This document shows, one piece after another, positions 23,583 through 30,653 of a stretch of DNA of 64,000 nt. Position 1 is the stretch's first letter. Each line of letters opens with the position of its first letter. Below the pieces are notes generated by a model. It was given only the letters and a program-made list of their open reading frames with translations, made no database searches and had not been told where the DNA came from. Both the position numbers and the translations under genes were made by a program. This DNA comes from Acidobacteriota bacterium (GTDB lineage Bacteria; Acidobacteriota; Terriglobia; Bryobacterales; Bryobacteraceae). The stretch lies in NCBI GenBank assembly GCA_025350695.1, contig JANXXI010000005.1:1-64000 (forward strand). Reading direction: 5' to 3'.

Positions 23583-24114
23583 ATGTTTGGCAGGTTCGGC
23601 ATCGCCATCTATAATCTTCGGGGCAGGTACGCGCAGGACGGCCTACTAACCGCGCACTCCTGCTCGTTCCGAGAGGATCGGAGTTTCAGGGAGGCCTATG
23701 CGCGTGGGGTGCAGGCAAGTAAGGGTATCGATCCCGGTTTCGAGTGGCGCGTACACACTGCATTGTGGGCAGCGCAAACGAGTCTGCGCGTGGACGGTGA
23801 CTTCGTCGAGTGTGGTGTGAACGCCGGCTTCATCAGTTCGGCCATTATGCAGGGGCTTGCCTGGAACCGGGTCGGAAGACGCTTCTACTTGATAGACACC
23901 TTCGTCGGGCCAGTCATGGAGCAGTATTCGGCGCTAGAACGAACCGCACTTGAGTTTTTTTTGGGATCGGCTACCTCCCGGCGCTATTATCCTGCTCGAC
24001 GACTACGCGTATGCGGGCCACGATTGCCAACGCGAGGCTATCGACAGAGTGGCGCGTCGATTTCACACTTCCGTTCTGTCGCTTCCAACGGGACAGGGGA
24101 TGCTAATTCGATGA
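23583..24114 (+). pseudogene. TylF-like SAM methyltransferase, internally deleted and frameshifted
   Basis: From ATG 23583 the frame reads as a TylF/macrocin-type O-methyltransferase: 'DGLLTAHSCSFREDRSFREAYARGV', 'WRVHTALWAAQTSLRVDGDFVECGVNAGF' (SAM-binding) and 'RFYLIDTFVGP'. About 100 residues expected next are missing; 'QYSALER' runs straight into 'TALEFF'. There a run of eight T (near 23955) shifts the frame. Read with seven T the sequence gives Phe-Trp-Asp-Arg-Leu-Pro-Pro-Gly-Ala-Ile-Ile-Leu-Leu-Asp-Asp-Tyr-Ala-Tyr-Ala-Gly and a normal C-terminus to TGA 24112-24114. Both lesions destroy the enzyme. Upstream open frame back to 23460 is not homologous. Confidence 0.85.
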
Positions 24115-24161
24115 ATTGGGCTGCAGGCGTGGGTAATTCTCTGCTTTGCTGATTTCGAGTC

Positions 24162-24539
24162 TTATTCCGTAGAAGGTCTGACCGAACGGGCAAGAGCTTT
24201 TGGAGCGCAAAGCAGGTAACTGCCGAGCATTAGTTCTGACACTTCGTCCCAATCCACTTTGCCCTGGTCCAGGCGGAGGGCGACCCAGCCACGGGGGCCG
24301 ATGTATGCGGGTAGGTAGTAACGCGTGGGTTCGGCGGCTGCGAAAGATTTGTTGTCTCCGGGGAGAGCCTTACAGGCGATGGAAATTATGCCGTCGTTAT
24401 GATGGTTGTCGAGGAAGTAGGCGAATACCTTTTTACGAACCACGAAACTGGCGTGGGAGGCTTGGTCTTCGCGGATGGCTTCCGGGAATTTAGCCGCGAT
24501 TTTGGAGAGGCGGGTTAGGAGCGTTGAGGATTTTGGCAT
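24162..24539 (-). CDS. MmcQ/YjbR-family protein
   Basis: 125 residues spanning the single YjbR fold: 'FPEAIREDQASHASFVVRKKVFAYFL', 'ISIACKALPGDNKSF', 'YYLPAYIGPRGWVALRLDQGKVDWDEVSELMLGSYLLCAPKAL'. The fold resembles double-wing DNA-binding proteins, but the cellular role is not established. Shares direction with the nucleoside hydrolase and peptidase genes upstream, 18 bases after the hydrolase stop, so may be co-transcribed. Confidence 0.85.
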   Translation of the reverse strand: MPKSSTLLTRLSKIAAKFPEAIREDQASHASFVVRKKVFAYFLDNHHNDGIISIACKALPGDNKSFAAAEPTRYYLPAYIGPRGWVALRLDQGKVDWDEVSELMLGSYLLCAPKALARSVRPSTE

Positions 24540-24557
24540 GAACTGGATCTGATTTAC

Positions 24558-25514
24558 CTATTTAGCACGAAGGGGTTCGAAGAATAGGTCTTTGAACATT
24601 TCGGCTCGGGCTCCTACCCCTACCTTCGCATTGTGATTGAGCCCGGGCGAAAGCTGGGAGCGGCCTTCTTCGGGCTTCTCCATTTTAATGCGGATAGTCA
24701 GGTTTTCCCAGATTACGACGCGCGGGTCAACCAGAGCGACGGCGGCTAGAGGGTCCCAGGCCTGGTAGATGCCTTTGTCCACTAGATCCTTTTCCGTGCG
24801 CAGGATTGCCAGGACCGTGTCCCCTAATTTGTTGCGTTTCATTTGCTCTAATTCCTTGAGGAATTCGGGGCCGATCGGGACTCGGCTGGTGGCGTCGAGG
24901 GGGACTAATCGGATTGGGAGTCCGGCGTTGAAGACGCGATCGGCGGCTTGAGGGTCGATGAAGAAGTTCCACTCGGCGGTGATGTTGTCGGTCTTGAAGA
25001 ATTCGCCGTCAGGTAAGTTACCTTGGACACGCACGGCGCCGCCCATGATGACTAAGTTCTGAATGACTTTTGTGGCGGTCTTGGCGCCTTCGAGAGCTTC
25101 GGCCAAGTTAGTAAGTGGGCCAAGAGCAAGGATGATGACGGGGCGTTTTATTTCTTTCAGGCGTTGCTTTAAGAAGGCCGTGGCGGACTGTTTTTGGGGA
25201 GCGCCGCTGGCCGCTGCGAGCGGTGGATTATCGGAGGTGTCGCGCCAAGCTTTTGGGAATTCGGCGTTGCCGGATAGGGGTTTGTCGCGGCCGATGTAAA
25301 CGGGGATTTGGGGACGACCGGCTTGTTCGAGCAGGCGAATTACATTTTGGGCTCCTTTATCGACGTGGGCTAGTCCGTTGGAAATTGTTATGGCTTCGAT
25401 CTTGATCTCGGGCTGGGCGAGCAGGTAGGCGATTGCCATCATGTCGTCGACTCCGGAATCGGTGTCGATGATGACCGGAAGGGTTAGTGTGGCGGCTAGG
25501 AGTAGGGGCAGCAT
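24558..25514 (-). CDS. Nucleoside hydrolase, probably exported
   Basis: 318 residues. A short hydrophobic N-terminus (Leu-Pro-Leu-Leu-Leu-Ala-Ala-Thr-Leu-Thr-Leu-Pro) leads directly into the calcium-binding motif Asp-Thr-Asp-Ser-Gly-Val-Asp-Asp (~17-24). Further family blocks are 'ILALGPLTNLAEAL', 'LVIMGGAVRVQGN', 'AEWNFFIDPQAADRVFNAG' and an aspartate in 'AWDPLAAVALVDP'. It cleaves the N-glycosidic bond of nucleosides to base plus ribose, here perhaps to salvage extracellular nucleosides. The signal peptide is short, so export is likely but not certain. One base separates it from the peptidase gene upstream. Confidence 0.9.
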   Translation of the reverse strand: MLPLLLAATLTLPVIIDTDSGVDDMMAIAYLLAQPEIKIEAITISNGLAHVDKGAQNVIRLLEQAGRPQIPVYIGRDKPLSGNAEFPKAWRDTSDNPPLAAASGAPQKQSATAFLKQRLKEIKRPVIILALGPLTNLAEALEGAKTATKVIQNLVIMGGAVRVQGNLPDGEFFKTDNITAEWNFFIDPQAADRVFNAGLPIRLVPLDATSRVPIGPEFLKELEQMKRNKLGDTVLAILRTEKDLVDKGIYQAWDPLAAVALVDPRVVIWENLTIRIKMEKPEEGRSQLSPGLNHNAKVGVGARAEMFKDLFFEPLRAK

Positions 25515-25515
25515 T

Positions 25516-26811
25516 CTAACTTACTGTTTTCTTGTCTAGTAACACGGCGACTAAGTCTGGATCCGATGCGGCTAGCACGTTCTTTGGAATATAACAGTAG
25601 CCTGTGTCCCCCCATTCGCTTCCCCAGGAATTCTTCACTATATAAAAATTGCCGGTATAGCCGCACATTAGCATGGCGTGACGACCGTGCATTCCGCTGG
25701 GGTCCTCGGCGGCATTAACCTGACCATCGCGGCCTACCTGGCTAAACATGGGGCCGGTATTCATGGAGACCTGCACGGGGCAGCCCGCGGTTAGCACTTT
25801 TTTTGCGTCATCCAGAGTGATGGGCCAGGGCTTGGCCGGCAGCCGATGTTGTTCGGCATCGGCTTCCATTTGACGCTGGTCGACTAAAGGCTGCGGCGAA
25901 TCGTCGGGCCACAGTATCTGACGGCAGGTACCGGCTTGGGCGAGTACATGGCCTGGTTCGGGACCGGGAACCGTGCCGTCACCGCCTTGGTACGCGTAAC
26001 GGAAATTCTGGGCGTCTCCCTGCATTTGCTGGAATTGGAGCATGGTGTAATTGGGAGACAGGCGCGGGGCTTCGCCGCCGATGATGCTGTGGGCCATTTC
26101 GTTGGCATGGGTCCAGGCGAAGGCGGCGCAGCGCGAGGTTTGCTTTTGGTCGGAGACGGGGGTTGCGTATTTGCGAAGATCGACGGCGTCAGCGGGCTGA
26201 ATGCTCTCGAAGGCGGCGGGTAGAGGCTGTGGCTGGGTGCGTTCGCCGATGCCAGGGACGGACACGTCGAGGTTGCTAAAATCGACACCGGTATAGCGGG
26301 ATTGCAGGATGCTGAGTAGCGCCATGGGCAGGTAGCCATAGGCGAAGAGTTTCCCTCCCCTCTCGAAGAGTGTGACGGTTTGGGTGCTGCCCGGGGCGAG
26401 GTCTTCAAAGGTGCGTTCGAAAGTGGGGTCGGTGAACGGCTGGTAGCCTTGCTGCTCCATCTTCGTGTCTAAGGTGTCGCCGAAGAAGGGATGGTCGCCA
26501 AAGATGTTTTGCGCGGATTGGGTGTAGTCGGCGGTGCTCCACCCGCCTTCATCGTCCTCGAAGTCGACATCGGCGGCGTTAGGAAAATCTTCGGCGGAGG
26601 CGTAGACGTCGTTATCCACTTCGGGGAGGTCTTCGTCGGCGAAATCGTCGCCGTTTGGATCACCGGCGGCCTGTTGATTTGGTTCGTCGTCGTCCTGTTC
26701 CTGATCTTCCTCGTCGTCTTGATCGTCTTCTTGCTGGTCGTCGCCCTCGTCGCCGGGGTCACCGTCATCGAAGCCGAAGTCGTCATCATCTGGTGTGCAG
26801 AGGTAGCGCAT
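25516..26811 (-). CDS. C1 (papain-family) cysteine peptidase with acidic N-terminal region
   Basis: 431 residues. No signal peptide: it starts Met-Arg-Tyr-Leu-Cys-Thr-Pro and continues as a very acidic stretch rich in Asp, Glu and Gln to ~90. The peptidase domain spans ~205-430 with oxyanion Gln222, nucleophile Cys228 (Ser-Arg-Cys-Ala-Ala-Phe-Ala-Trp), His378 (Gly-Arg-His-Ala-Met) and Asn394 (Lys-Asn-Ser-Trp-Gly). The linker at ~90-200 may be a pro-region. All catalytic residues are present. It seems cytosolic or exported by an unconventional route; the target is unknown. Likely first gene of an operon with the nucleoside hydrolase and YjbR protein; divergent from the DinB gene. Confidence 0.88.
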   Translation of the reverse strand: MRYLCTPDDDDFGFDDGDPGDEGDDQQEDDQDDEEDQEQDDDEPNQQAAGDPNGDDFADEDLPEVDNDVYASAEDFPNAADVDFEDDEGGWSTADYTQSAQNIFGDHPFFGDTLDTKMEQQGYQPFTDPTFERTFEDLAPGSTQTVTLFERGGKLFAYGYLPMALLSILQSRYTGVDFSNLDVSVPGIGERTQPQPLPAAFESIQPADAVDLRKYATPVSDQKQTSRCAAFAWTHANEMAHSIIGGEAPRLSPNYTMLQFQQMQGDAQNFRYAYQGGDGTVPGPEPGHVLAQAGTCRQILWPDDSPQPLVDQRQMEADAEQHRLPAKPWPITLDDAKKVLTAGCPVQVSMNTGPMFSQVGRDGQVNAAEDPSGMHGRHAMLMCGYTGNFYIVKNSWGSEWGDTGYCYIPKNVLAASDPDLVAVLLDKKTVS

Positions 26812-26938
26812 ACTCTATCAAGATACTCGACGAAGGTGGCGCGGCGAAAGTTCCCTGGGATGTGGATTGTTGAAAATCCGAGTTGAAATAATGCTGAGCC
26901 GTTTTCCATTAGAGGCTTTGAGCAGTTACAATGCGAAT

Positions 26939-27445
26939 ATGGTTCGTCTTGAGACAGTTTTGGACTCATGGAAGTCTATTCGCGCCGATACGGTGCAGGC
27001 GCTGGAGGATTTTCCTTCGGGCGAGTTGGATTTCCGCCCAACGGCCGATTTAATGACGTTCCGTGAACTGGCGGTGCACATTCTGCAATCTGGGGAAGCG
27101 CTGGCTGGTATGGTGGCCGCTGGAGACGAATCGCTGCAGGGTCCGGAGGCTCGGAAAAGGATGGGAACTTTCGCCAGAATTTTGGGTGAAAATGTAGGCG
27201 CGGAAGAGCTTGCGAGGAATCTGCGGGAAAGCGTTGCGGCGCGGACAGCGGAGTTGGCGGAAAAGAATTCTGAGTTTTTTGCTCAGACGATAACCCGTTT
27301 TGACGGGGCAAAAGTAACGCGCTTGGAGATGTTGCAATTCGTGAAAGAACACGAATTAACGCATCGGGCGCAGATGTTTCTGTGTTTGAGGTTGAAGGGG
27401 ATCATTCCTCCGACCACGCGGCGCAAACTTGCCGCGCAAAAATAA
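26939..27445 (+). CDS. DinB-family protein
   Basis: 168 residues from ATG 26939; an in-frame extension back to 26867 adds unrelated residues. Four-helix DinB/YfiT fold: 'VLDSWKSIRADTVQALEDFPSGELDFRPTADLMTFRELAVHIL' with the first metal histidine, and His-Glu-Leu-Thr-His (two more) near 143-147. The three histidines would bind a divalent metal. Members act as thiol-dependent transferases or have unknown activity. Its role here is not evident from the neighbours. Confidence 0.85.
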   Translation: MVRLETVLDSWKSIRADTVQALEDFPSGELDFRPTADLMTFRELAVHILQSGEALAGMVAAGDESLQGPEARKRMGTFARILGENVGAEELARNLRESVAARTAELAEKNSEFFAQTITRFDGAKVTRLEMLQFVKEHELTHRAQMFLCLRLKGIIPPTTRRKLAAQK

Positions 27446-27514
27446 CTGCTGACTGGGCCTTGCAATTGGTATGGGGTTTTGTAGAATAACCCGTAGGCCG
27501 GGGAGAAAAACTAT

Positions 27515-27745
27515 ATGGTGAAATGTCCTCTTTGTGACGCGAATATTGATGTTGAAGAAGATGAGTTGGATGAAGGCGATGAGCTTAATTGCGACGAATG
27601 CGCCGCGCTTTTGCGCGTCAGCGACAAGGCGCCCTTAGAGCTTGAGTCGGCCGATGATGACGACGAAGACGATGAGGATGAAGATGACTTCGACGAGGAT
27701 GACGATGAGGAAGAAGTCGAAGAAGAGGAAGAAGACTATCGCTAG
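27515..27745 (+). CDS. Acidic zinc-ribbon protein resembling the LysW carrier
   Basis: 76 residues. The first 35 hold two Cys pairs (Cys-Pro-Leu-Cys and Cys-Asp-Glu-Cys) with the spacing of LysW ('VEEDELDEGDELNCDECAALL'), then Pro-Leu-Glu-Leu-Glu as in LysW. The C-terminal half is almost pure Asp/Glu and ends Asp-Tyr-Arg instead of the Glu-Asp-Trp-Gly-Glu end used by LysW to carry amino acids. No lysX or argX ligase is nearby, so a carrier role is doubtful. The gene overlaps the start of the next by 41 bases in another frame. Expressed function unknown. Confidence 0.65.
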   Translation: MVKCPLCDANIDVEEDELDEGDELNCDECAALLRVSDKAPLELESADDDDEDDEDEDDFDEDDDEEEVEEEEEDYR

Positions 27746-28124
27746 GACGCTTGTCTGGCAACTTTTTATTTTGCTTGTTGGGTTCTGCATCCCGGGTTTA
27801 GCGGCGGGGAATGCCGCCGAAAAAGATAAAGAGAAGGCAAAGAAGGTTGAATCTTACAGCGTGGTGGCGGGAACTGTGTTTCGGCCGCCTGGGTTTGCAC
27901 TTCCAGGCGCGGAAGTGACGCTGAAGCCGGAGAAAGGCAAAGGGCAACAGCACATGACGGCGAATACAAGGGGGGAGTTTGCCTTTCGGGTTCCTCCGGT
28001 TTTCGCACGCTATACTATAAGCGTTAAGGCTAGTGGCTTTCAGTCCGAAGAAAAGAGCACGGAAGTTGGGATTGAACAGCGCATAGATGTGGCATTTGAG
28101 CTGAAACCAAAGACCAAGCCCTGA
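27705..28124 (+). CDS. Secreted carboxypeptidase-regulatory-like domain protein
   Basis: I choose ATG 27705 because a standard signal peptide follows: a Lys/Arg-rich n-region, then Leu-Val-Trp-Gln-Leu-Phe-Ile-Leu-Leu-Val-Gly-Phe and Ala-Ala-Gly. The in-frame extension to 27642 is only read-through of the acidic gene. The mature ~100 residues are one CarboxypepD_reg/transthyretin-like domain ('VVAGTVFRPPGFALPGAEVTLKPEKG', 'NTRGEFAFRVPP', 'YTISVKASGFQ'). Stand-alone domains of this type are typical of Acidobacteriota and probably bind polymers in the periplasm. The basic n-region is encoded in the antisense-like frame of the Asp/Glu codons of the preceding gene. Confidence 0.8.
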   Translation: MRKKSKKRKKTIARTLVWQLFILLVGFCIPGLAAGNAAEKDKEKAKKVESYSVVAGTVFRPPGFALPGAEVTLKPEKGKGQQHMTANTRGEFAFRVPPVFARYTISVKASGFQSEEKSTEVGIEQRIDVAFELKPKTKP

Positions 28125-28145
28125 CATCCTAACTAGTGAGGCACT

Positions 28146-28535
28146 ATGCGTTTCCAGTTGATCAGTATGTTCCTGCTTGGGGCGCTATTGGCCCCAGCCC
28201 AGATTGAGTTTCCTCCAAAGAAGAAAGAGAAGGACGACCCGACAATTCGGATCGTGCAGGGTACCGTGCGCGATGCAAGCGACCAGTTCGCGCCAGCCGC
28301 CGTAGTGCAGATCAAGAACATGAAAACGCTGCAGATCCGTTCGTTTATCACGAAGGAAGACGGCAAGTTCATGTTCAACAATCTTGCGCGGGATGTGGAC
28401 TATGAAGTGAAGGCCGAGGGAAAGGGTTTTGTGTCCGCGGCAAAGACGGTTTCCACGTTTGACGACCGGAAAGTAGCGGTAGTCAACTTAAAACTGGATA
28501 CAGCCAAACCAGACAGCAAGAGCGAGAAAAAATGA
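28146..28535 (+). CDS. Secreted carboxypeptidase-regulatory-like domain protein
   Basis: 129 residues: a signal peptide (Leu-Ile-Ser-Met-Phe-Leu-Leu-Gly-Ala-Leu-Leu-Ala-Pro-Ala-Gln), a Lys-rich linker, and one CarboxypepD_reg domain ('VQGTVRDASDQFAPAAVVQIKN', 'ITKEDGKFMFNNLARDVDYEVKAEGKGF'). The same kind of protein as the gene before it, with low identity, so probably an old tandem duplication. The stop overlaps the next gene's start by four bases. Confidence 0.8.
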   Translation: MRFQLISMFLLGALLAPAQIEFPPKKKEKDDPTIRIVQGTVRDASDQFAPAAVVQIKNMKTLQIRSFITKEDGKFMFNNLARDVDYEVKAEGKGFVSAAKTVSTFDDRKVAVVNLKLDTAKPDSKSEKK

Positions 28536-29083
28536 CGCGGGGGTTGGCGGCATTCATGATACTGGCAGTTGCCTCTGAGGCAGCTACTCCAATATTGCGG
28601 CTGCACGACACGGCCAACCAGCCGGTTCAGATTTTGACGGCGAAAGCCGAGGCCACTGTGGTGATTTTCATTTCCGCGGTATGCCCGATATCGAATGCGT
28701 ACCATGACCGGTACCAGCTGATGACCTCCGACTATAGGGGCCGGGGCGTGCAGTTTGTGTTCGTCAATTCCAACGACAACGAAACGATGACGGAAGTGAA
28801 AGAGCACGTTCGCGCGGCGGAGTTTTCCTTTCCTGTTTATAAAGATTGGAAGAATGTGGTGGCGGATCAACTGCATGCCAGCATGACACCGGAATCATTT
28901 GTGCTGAACCACAAGGGCGAGGTTGTTTATCACGGCGCCGTGGATGATTCGAAGAATGAGGCGCGGGTGAAGGTGACGGCATTGCGGGATGCGATTGACG
29001 CCGCGTTGGCTGGCAAGGCTGCGCCACGCGCGGCGTTGAGGGCTTTTGGTTGTACGATTCATCGCTTTCGGAAGAGTTCCTAA
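28532..29083 (+). CDS. Secreted redoxin (AhpC/TSA-like thioredoxin fold)
   Basis: 183 residues with a signal peptide (Ala-Ala-Phe-Met-Ile-Leu-Ala-Val-Ala-Ser-Glu-Ala-Ala). Thioredoxin fold with a single active cysteine in 'FISAVCPISNAYHDRY', then 'VQFVFVNSNDN', 'MTPESFVLNHKGEVVYHGAVDD' (cis-Pro region). This Cys-Pro-Ile-Ser-Asn form is common in Planctomycetes and Acidobacteriota exported redoxins. Likely periplasmic thiol reductant or oxidase. Overlaps its upstream neighbour by ATGA and directly abuts the TlpA-like gene, so the three are coupled. Confidence 0.85.
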   Translation: MTRGLAAFMILAVASEAATPILRLHDTANQPVQILTAKAEATVVIFISAVCPISNAYHDRYQLMTSDYRGRGVQFVFVNSNDNETMTEVKEHVRAAEFSFPVYKDWKNVVADQLHASMTPESFVLNHKGEVVYHGAVDDSKNEARVKVTALRDAIDAALAGKAAPRAALRAFGCTIHRFRKSS

Positions 29084-29551
29084 ATGAAAATACTTTTCGG
29101 CTCATTAGTTCTTGCTTTGGTGGCTGGGGCGCAAACGCTGAGCCCTGTGAATGAGGGAAACTATGCCTCCACCGTGGCGGCGAGCAAAGGCAAAGTGGTG
29201 CTGGTGAATTTCTGGGCCACTTGGTGCGTGCCTTGCCGCAAGGAGATTCCGGCGCTGGCGAAGATGGCCGCGAGGCTGGAAGGCAAAGGGTTTTCGTTTG
29301 TCACAATTTCGGGGGACGATGGCGAGGCTGAGGGTCAGGCGAAGACGTTTTTGCAGACGAGTGGAGTGAAAGGCGCGACGTATATTCGGAAAGCTAAGGA
29401 CGAGGATAAGTTTATCGGCCTGGTGGATCCGAAGTGGAATGGGGCGCTGCCGGCTCTGTTTCTTTATGACCGCAAGGGCGTGAAGATTAAGGCTTGGTAC
29501 GGCGAGACGGCACTTACTGAGGTTGAGGCTGAGGTCAACAAGCGGCTGTAG
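29084..29551 (+). CDS. TlpA/ResA-like thioredoxin
   Basis: 155 residues with a signal peptide (Leu-Val-Leu-Ala-Leu-Val-Ala-Gly-Ala-Gln). Active site Trp-Cys-Val-Pro-Cys-Arg in 'VLVNFWATWCVPCRKEIPAL', cis-Pro near 'GALPALFLYDRKG'. TlpA and ResA proteins reduce periplasmic disulfides, for example in apocytochrome c before heme attachment; several c-type heme proteins are encoded in this window. End of the run that begins at 27515; converges on rlmH. Confidence 0.9.
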   Translation: MKILFGSLVLALVAGAQTLSPVNEGNYASTVAASKGKVVLVNFWATWCVPCRKEIPALAKMAARLEGKGFSFVTISGDDGEAEGQAKTFLQTSGVKGATYIRKAKDEDKFIGLVDPKWNGALPALFLYDRKGVKIKAWYGETALTEVEAEVNKRL

Positions 29552-29561
29552 TCGCGTTTGC

Positions 29562-29981
29562 CTACCTTGGGTATGGGTGGCCGCGCAAGGTGGCTAAGGC
29601 CCGGTAGATCTGTTCGGCTAGCATAGCTCTAGCCAATTCATGTGGCCAAGTCATGGCCGATAAACTTAAAAGTAAGTTGCCTTTGTCGCGCCAGGCTGGT
29701 GGCAGACCGTCGTGTCCGCCGATGATAAAGACCAGGTCGCGCGATTCGAGCTCCGTCTTCTCAAACCAGCGGGCGAATTGGGGTGAATCCATGGTCTTGC
29801 CAAGTGGATCGAGCAGGATCTTTGAGGCGCTGGGGTGCTGTTTCCAGGGGTCGAAGCGAGTGGGGACAATCTCGCGCGACTGGCAGGGGATGTAGCGCGA
29901 AGCCATCTTCAAGTATTCGGCGGCCATGGCGTTGGCTGCGGGGTTTTTGGGTTTGCCGATGAAATACAGATAGATGTTCAA
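29562..29981 (-). CDS. rlmH: 23S rRNA (pseudouridine1915-N3)-methyltransferase
   Basis: 139 residues, slightly shorter than the usual ~155. It is a SPOUT fold with the knot motifs 'LVFIIGGHDGLPP' and 'LLLSLSAMTWPHELARAMLAEQIYRALATLRGHPY' at the C-terminus, diagnostic for RlmH. It methylates pseudouridine 1915 in helix 69 of the large ribosomal subunit RNA. Six bases downstream of the CAAX-protease-related gene, so probably in its operon. Confidence 0.93.
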   Translation of the reverse strand: MNIYLYFIGKPKNPAANAMAAEYLKMASRYIPCQSREIVPTRFDPWKQHPSASKILLDPLGKTMDSPQFARWFEKTELESRDLVFIIGGHDGLPPAWRDKGNLLLSLSAMTWPHELARAMLAEQIYRALATLRGHPYPR

Positions 29982-29987
29982 GGCCGC

Positions 29988-30653
29988 CTACATCCAGTAT
30001 TCCCACTTACCCGTGGCGATGACGTAGAGCGACAGGCAGAGGTTGGTGACGCCGTGGGTGACGTAAAGATCGGGCAGCGATTTCGTGCGAATCATCCACC
30101 AGTTATAAATTGCGCCGGTGATCAAGCCGACTTCCCAATAGGGGCCATGTTCGGAGGCGAACAGGGCGGCGGTAATCCAGAACGCGCTAACCGCGTAGGT
30201 TCCTAGCGGCACTTTCTCAAAATCGTTGTCGATCAGCCAACGCATAAGCCAGCCACGCCAGAATAGCTCTTCGAGAATTGGCACGAGCAATGCGGCGCGG
30301 GCCATGCGGAGGATGAGTTGGAAATGGTCTTGTAGCAGACCCGGAGGCATGGAGACTTGGATTGTGCCGGTGATGGAATTCTGAAAGAGCCAATGGTTAC
30401 GGTAACCGGGGATAAGGGCGTTTGGGCCAATCCAGAGCAGAAAGACAGCGATACCAAGCCCTATGGAGGCAATGGGAGCCTTCATCTTTAGGCTGACCAG
30501 GTGGCGGCTAAAATACCAAATGGCGGCGGCGACCACCACGAAGCGGAGAATCTGTTCAGCTCCAGCTGGTATGGGTAGGTATTTTCCGCCTGCGAGAAAT
30601 GCGACAAAGACGATAAATGGCCCTATGTAGGCAGCGGCGGGGTGATTGATCAA
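29988..30653 (-). CDS. CAAX-prenyl-protease-related membrane protein (CPBP family)
   Basis: 221 residues, mostly hydrophobic with about six or seven helices. The CPBP motif is present: 'VPILEELFWRGWLMRWL' (Glu-Glu and Arg), a later Phe-Ala-Ser-Glu-His, and His in 'VTHGVTNL'. It matches the TIGR03008-type 'CAAX prenyl protease-related' group often found near exosortase or exopolysaccharide genes. Presumably an intramembrane metalloprotease; substrate unknown. It starts inside the last codons of the 1082-residue gene upstream (ATGA overlap), indicating coupled expression. Confidence 0.85.
   Translation of the reverse strand: MINHPAAAYIGPFIVFVAFLAGGKYLPIPAGAEQILRFVVVAAAIWYFSRHLVSLKMKAPIASIGLGIAVFLLWIGPNALIPGYRNHWLFQNSITGTIQVSMPPGLLQDHFQLILRMARAALLVPILEELFWRGWLMRWLIDNDFEKVPLGTYAVSAFWITAALFASEHGPYWEVGLITGAIYNWWMIRTKSLPDLYVTHGVTNLCLSLYVIATGKWEYWM

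Noticed and set aside
26491-26886. 131-codon hydrophobic frame opposite the acidic head of the peptidase
   Set aside because: Reverse reading of Asp/Glu codons yields Val/Ile/Phe-rich strings; no start signal, and the sense gene is convincing.
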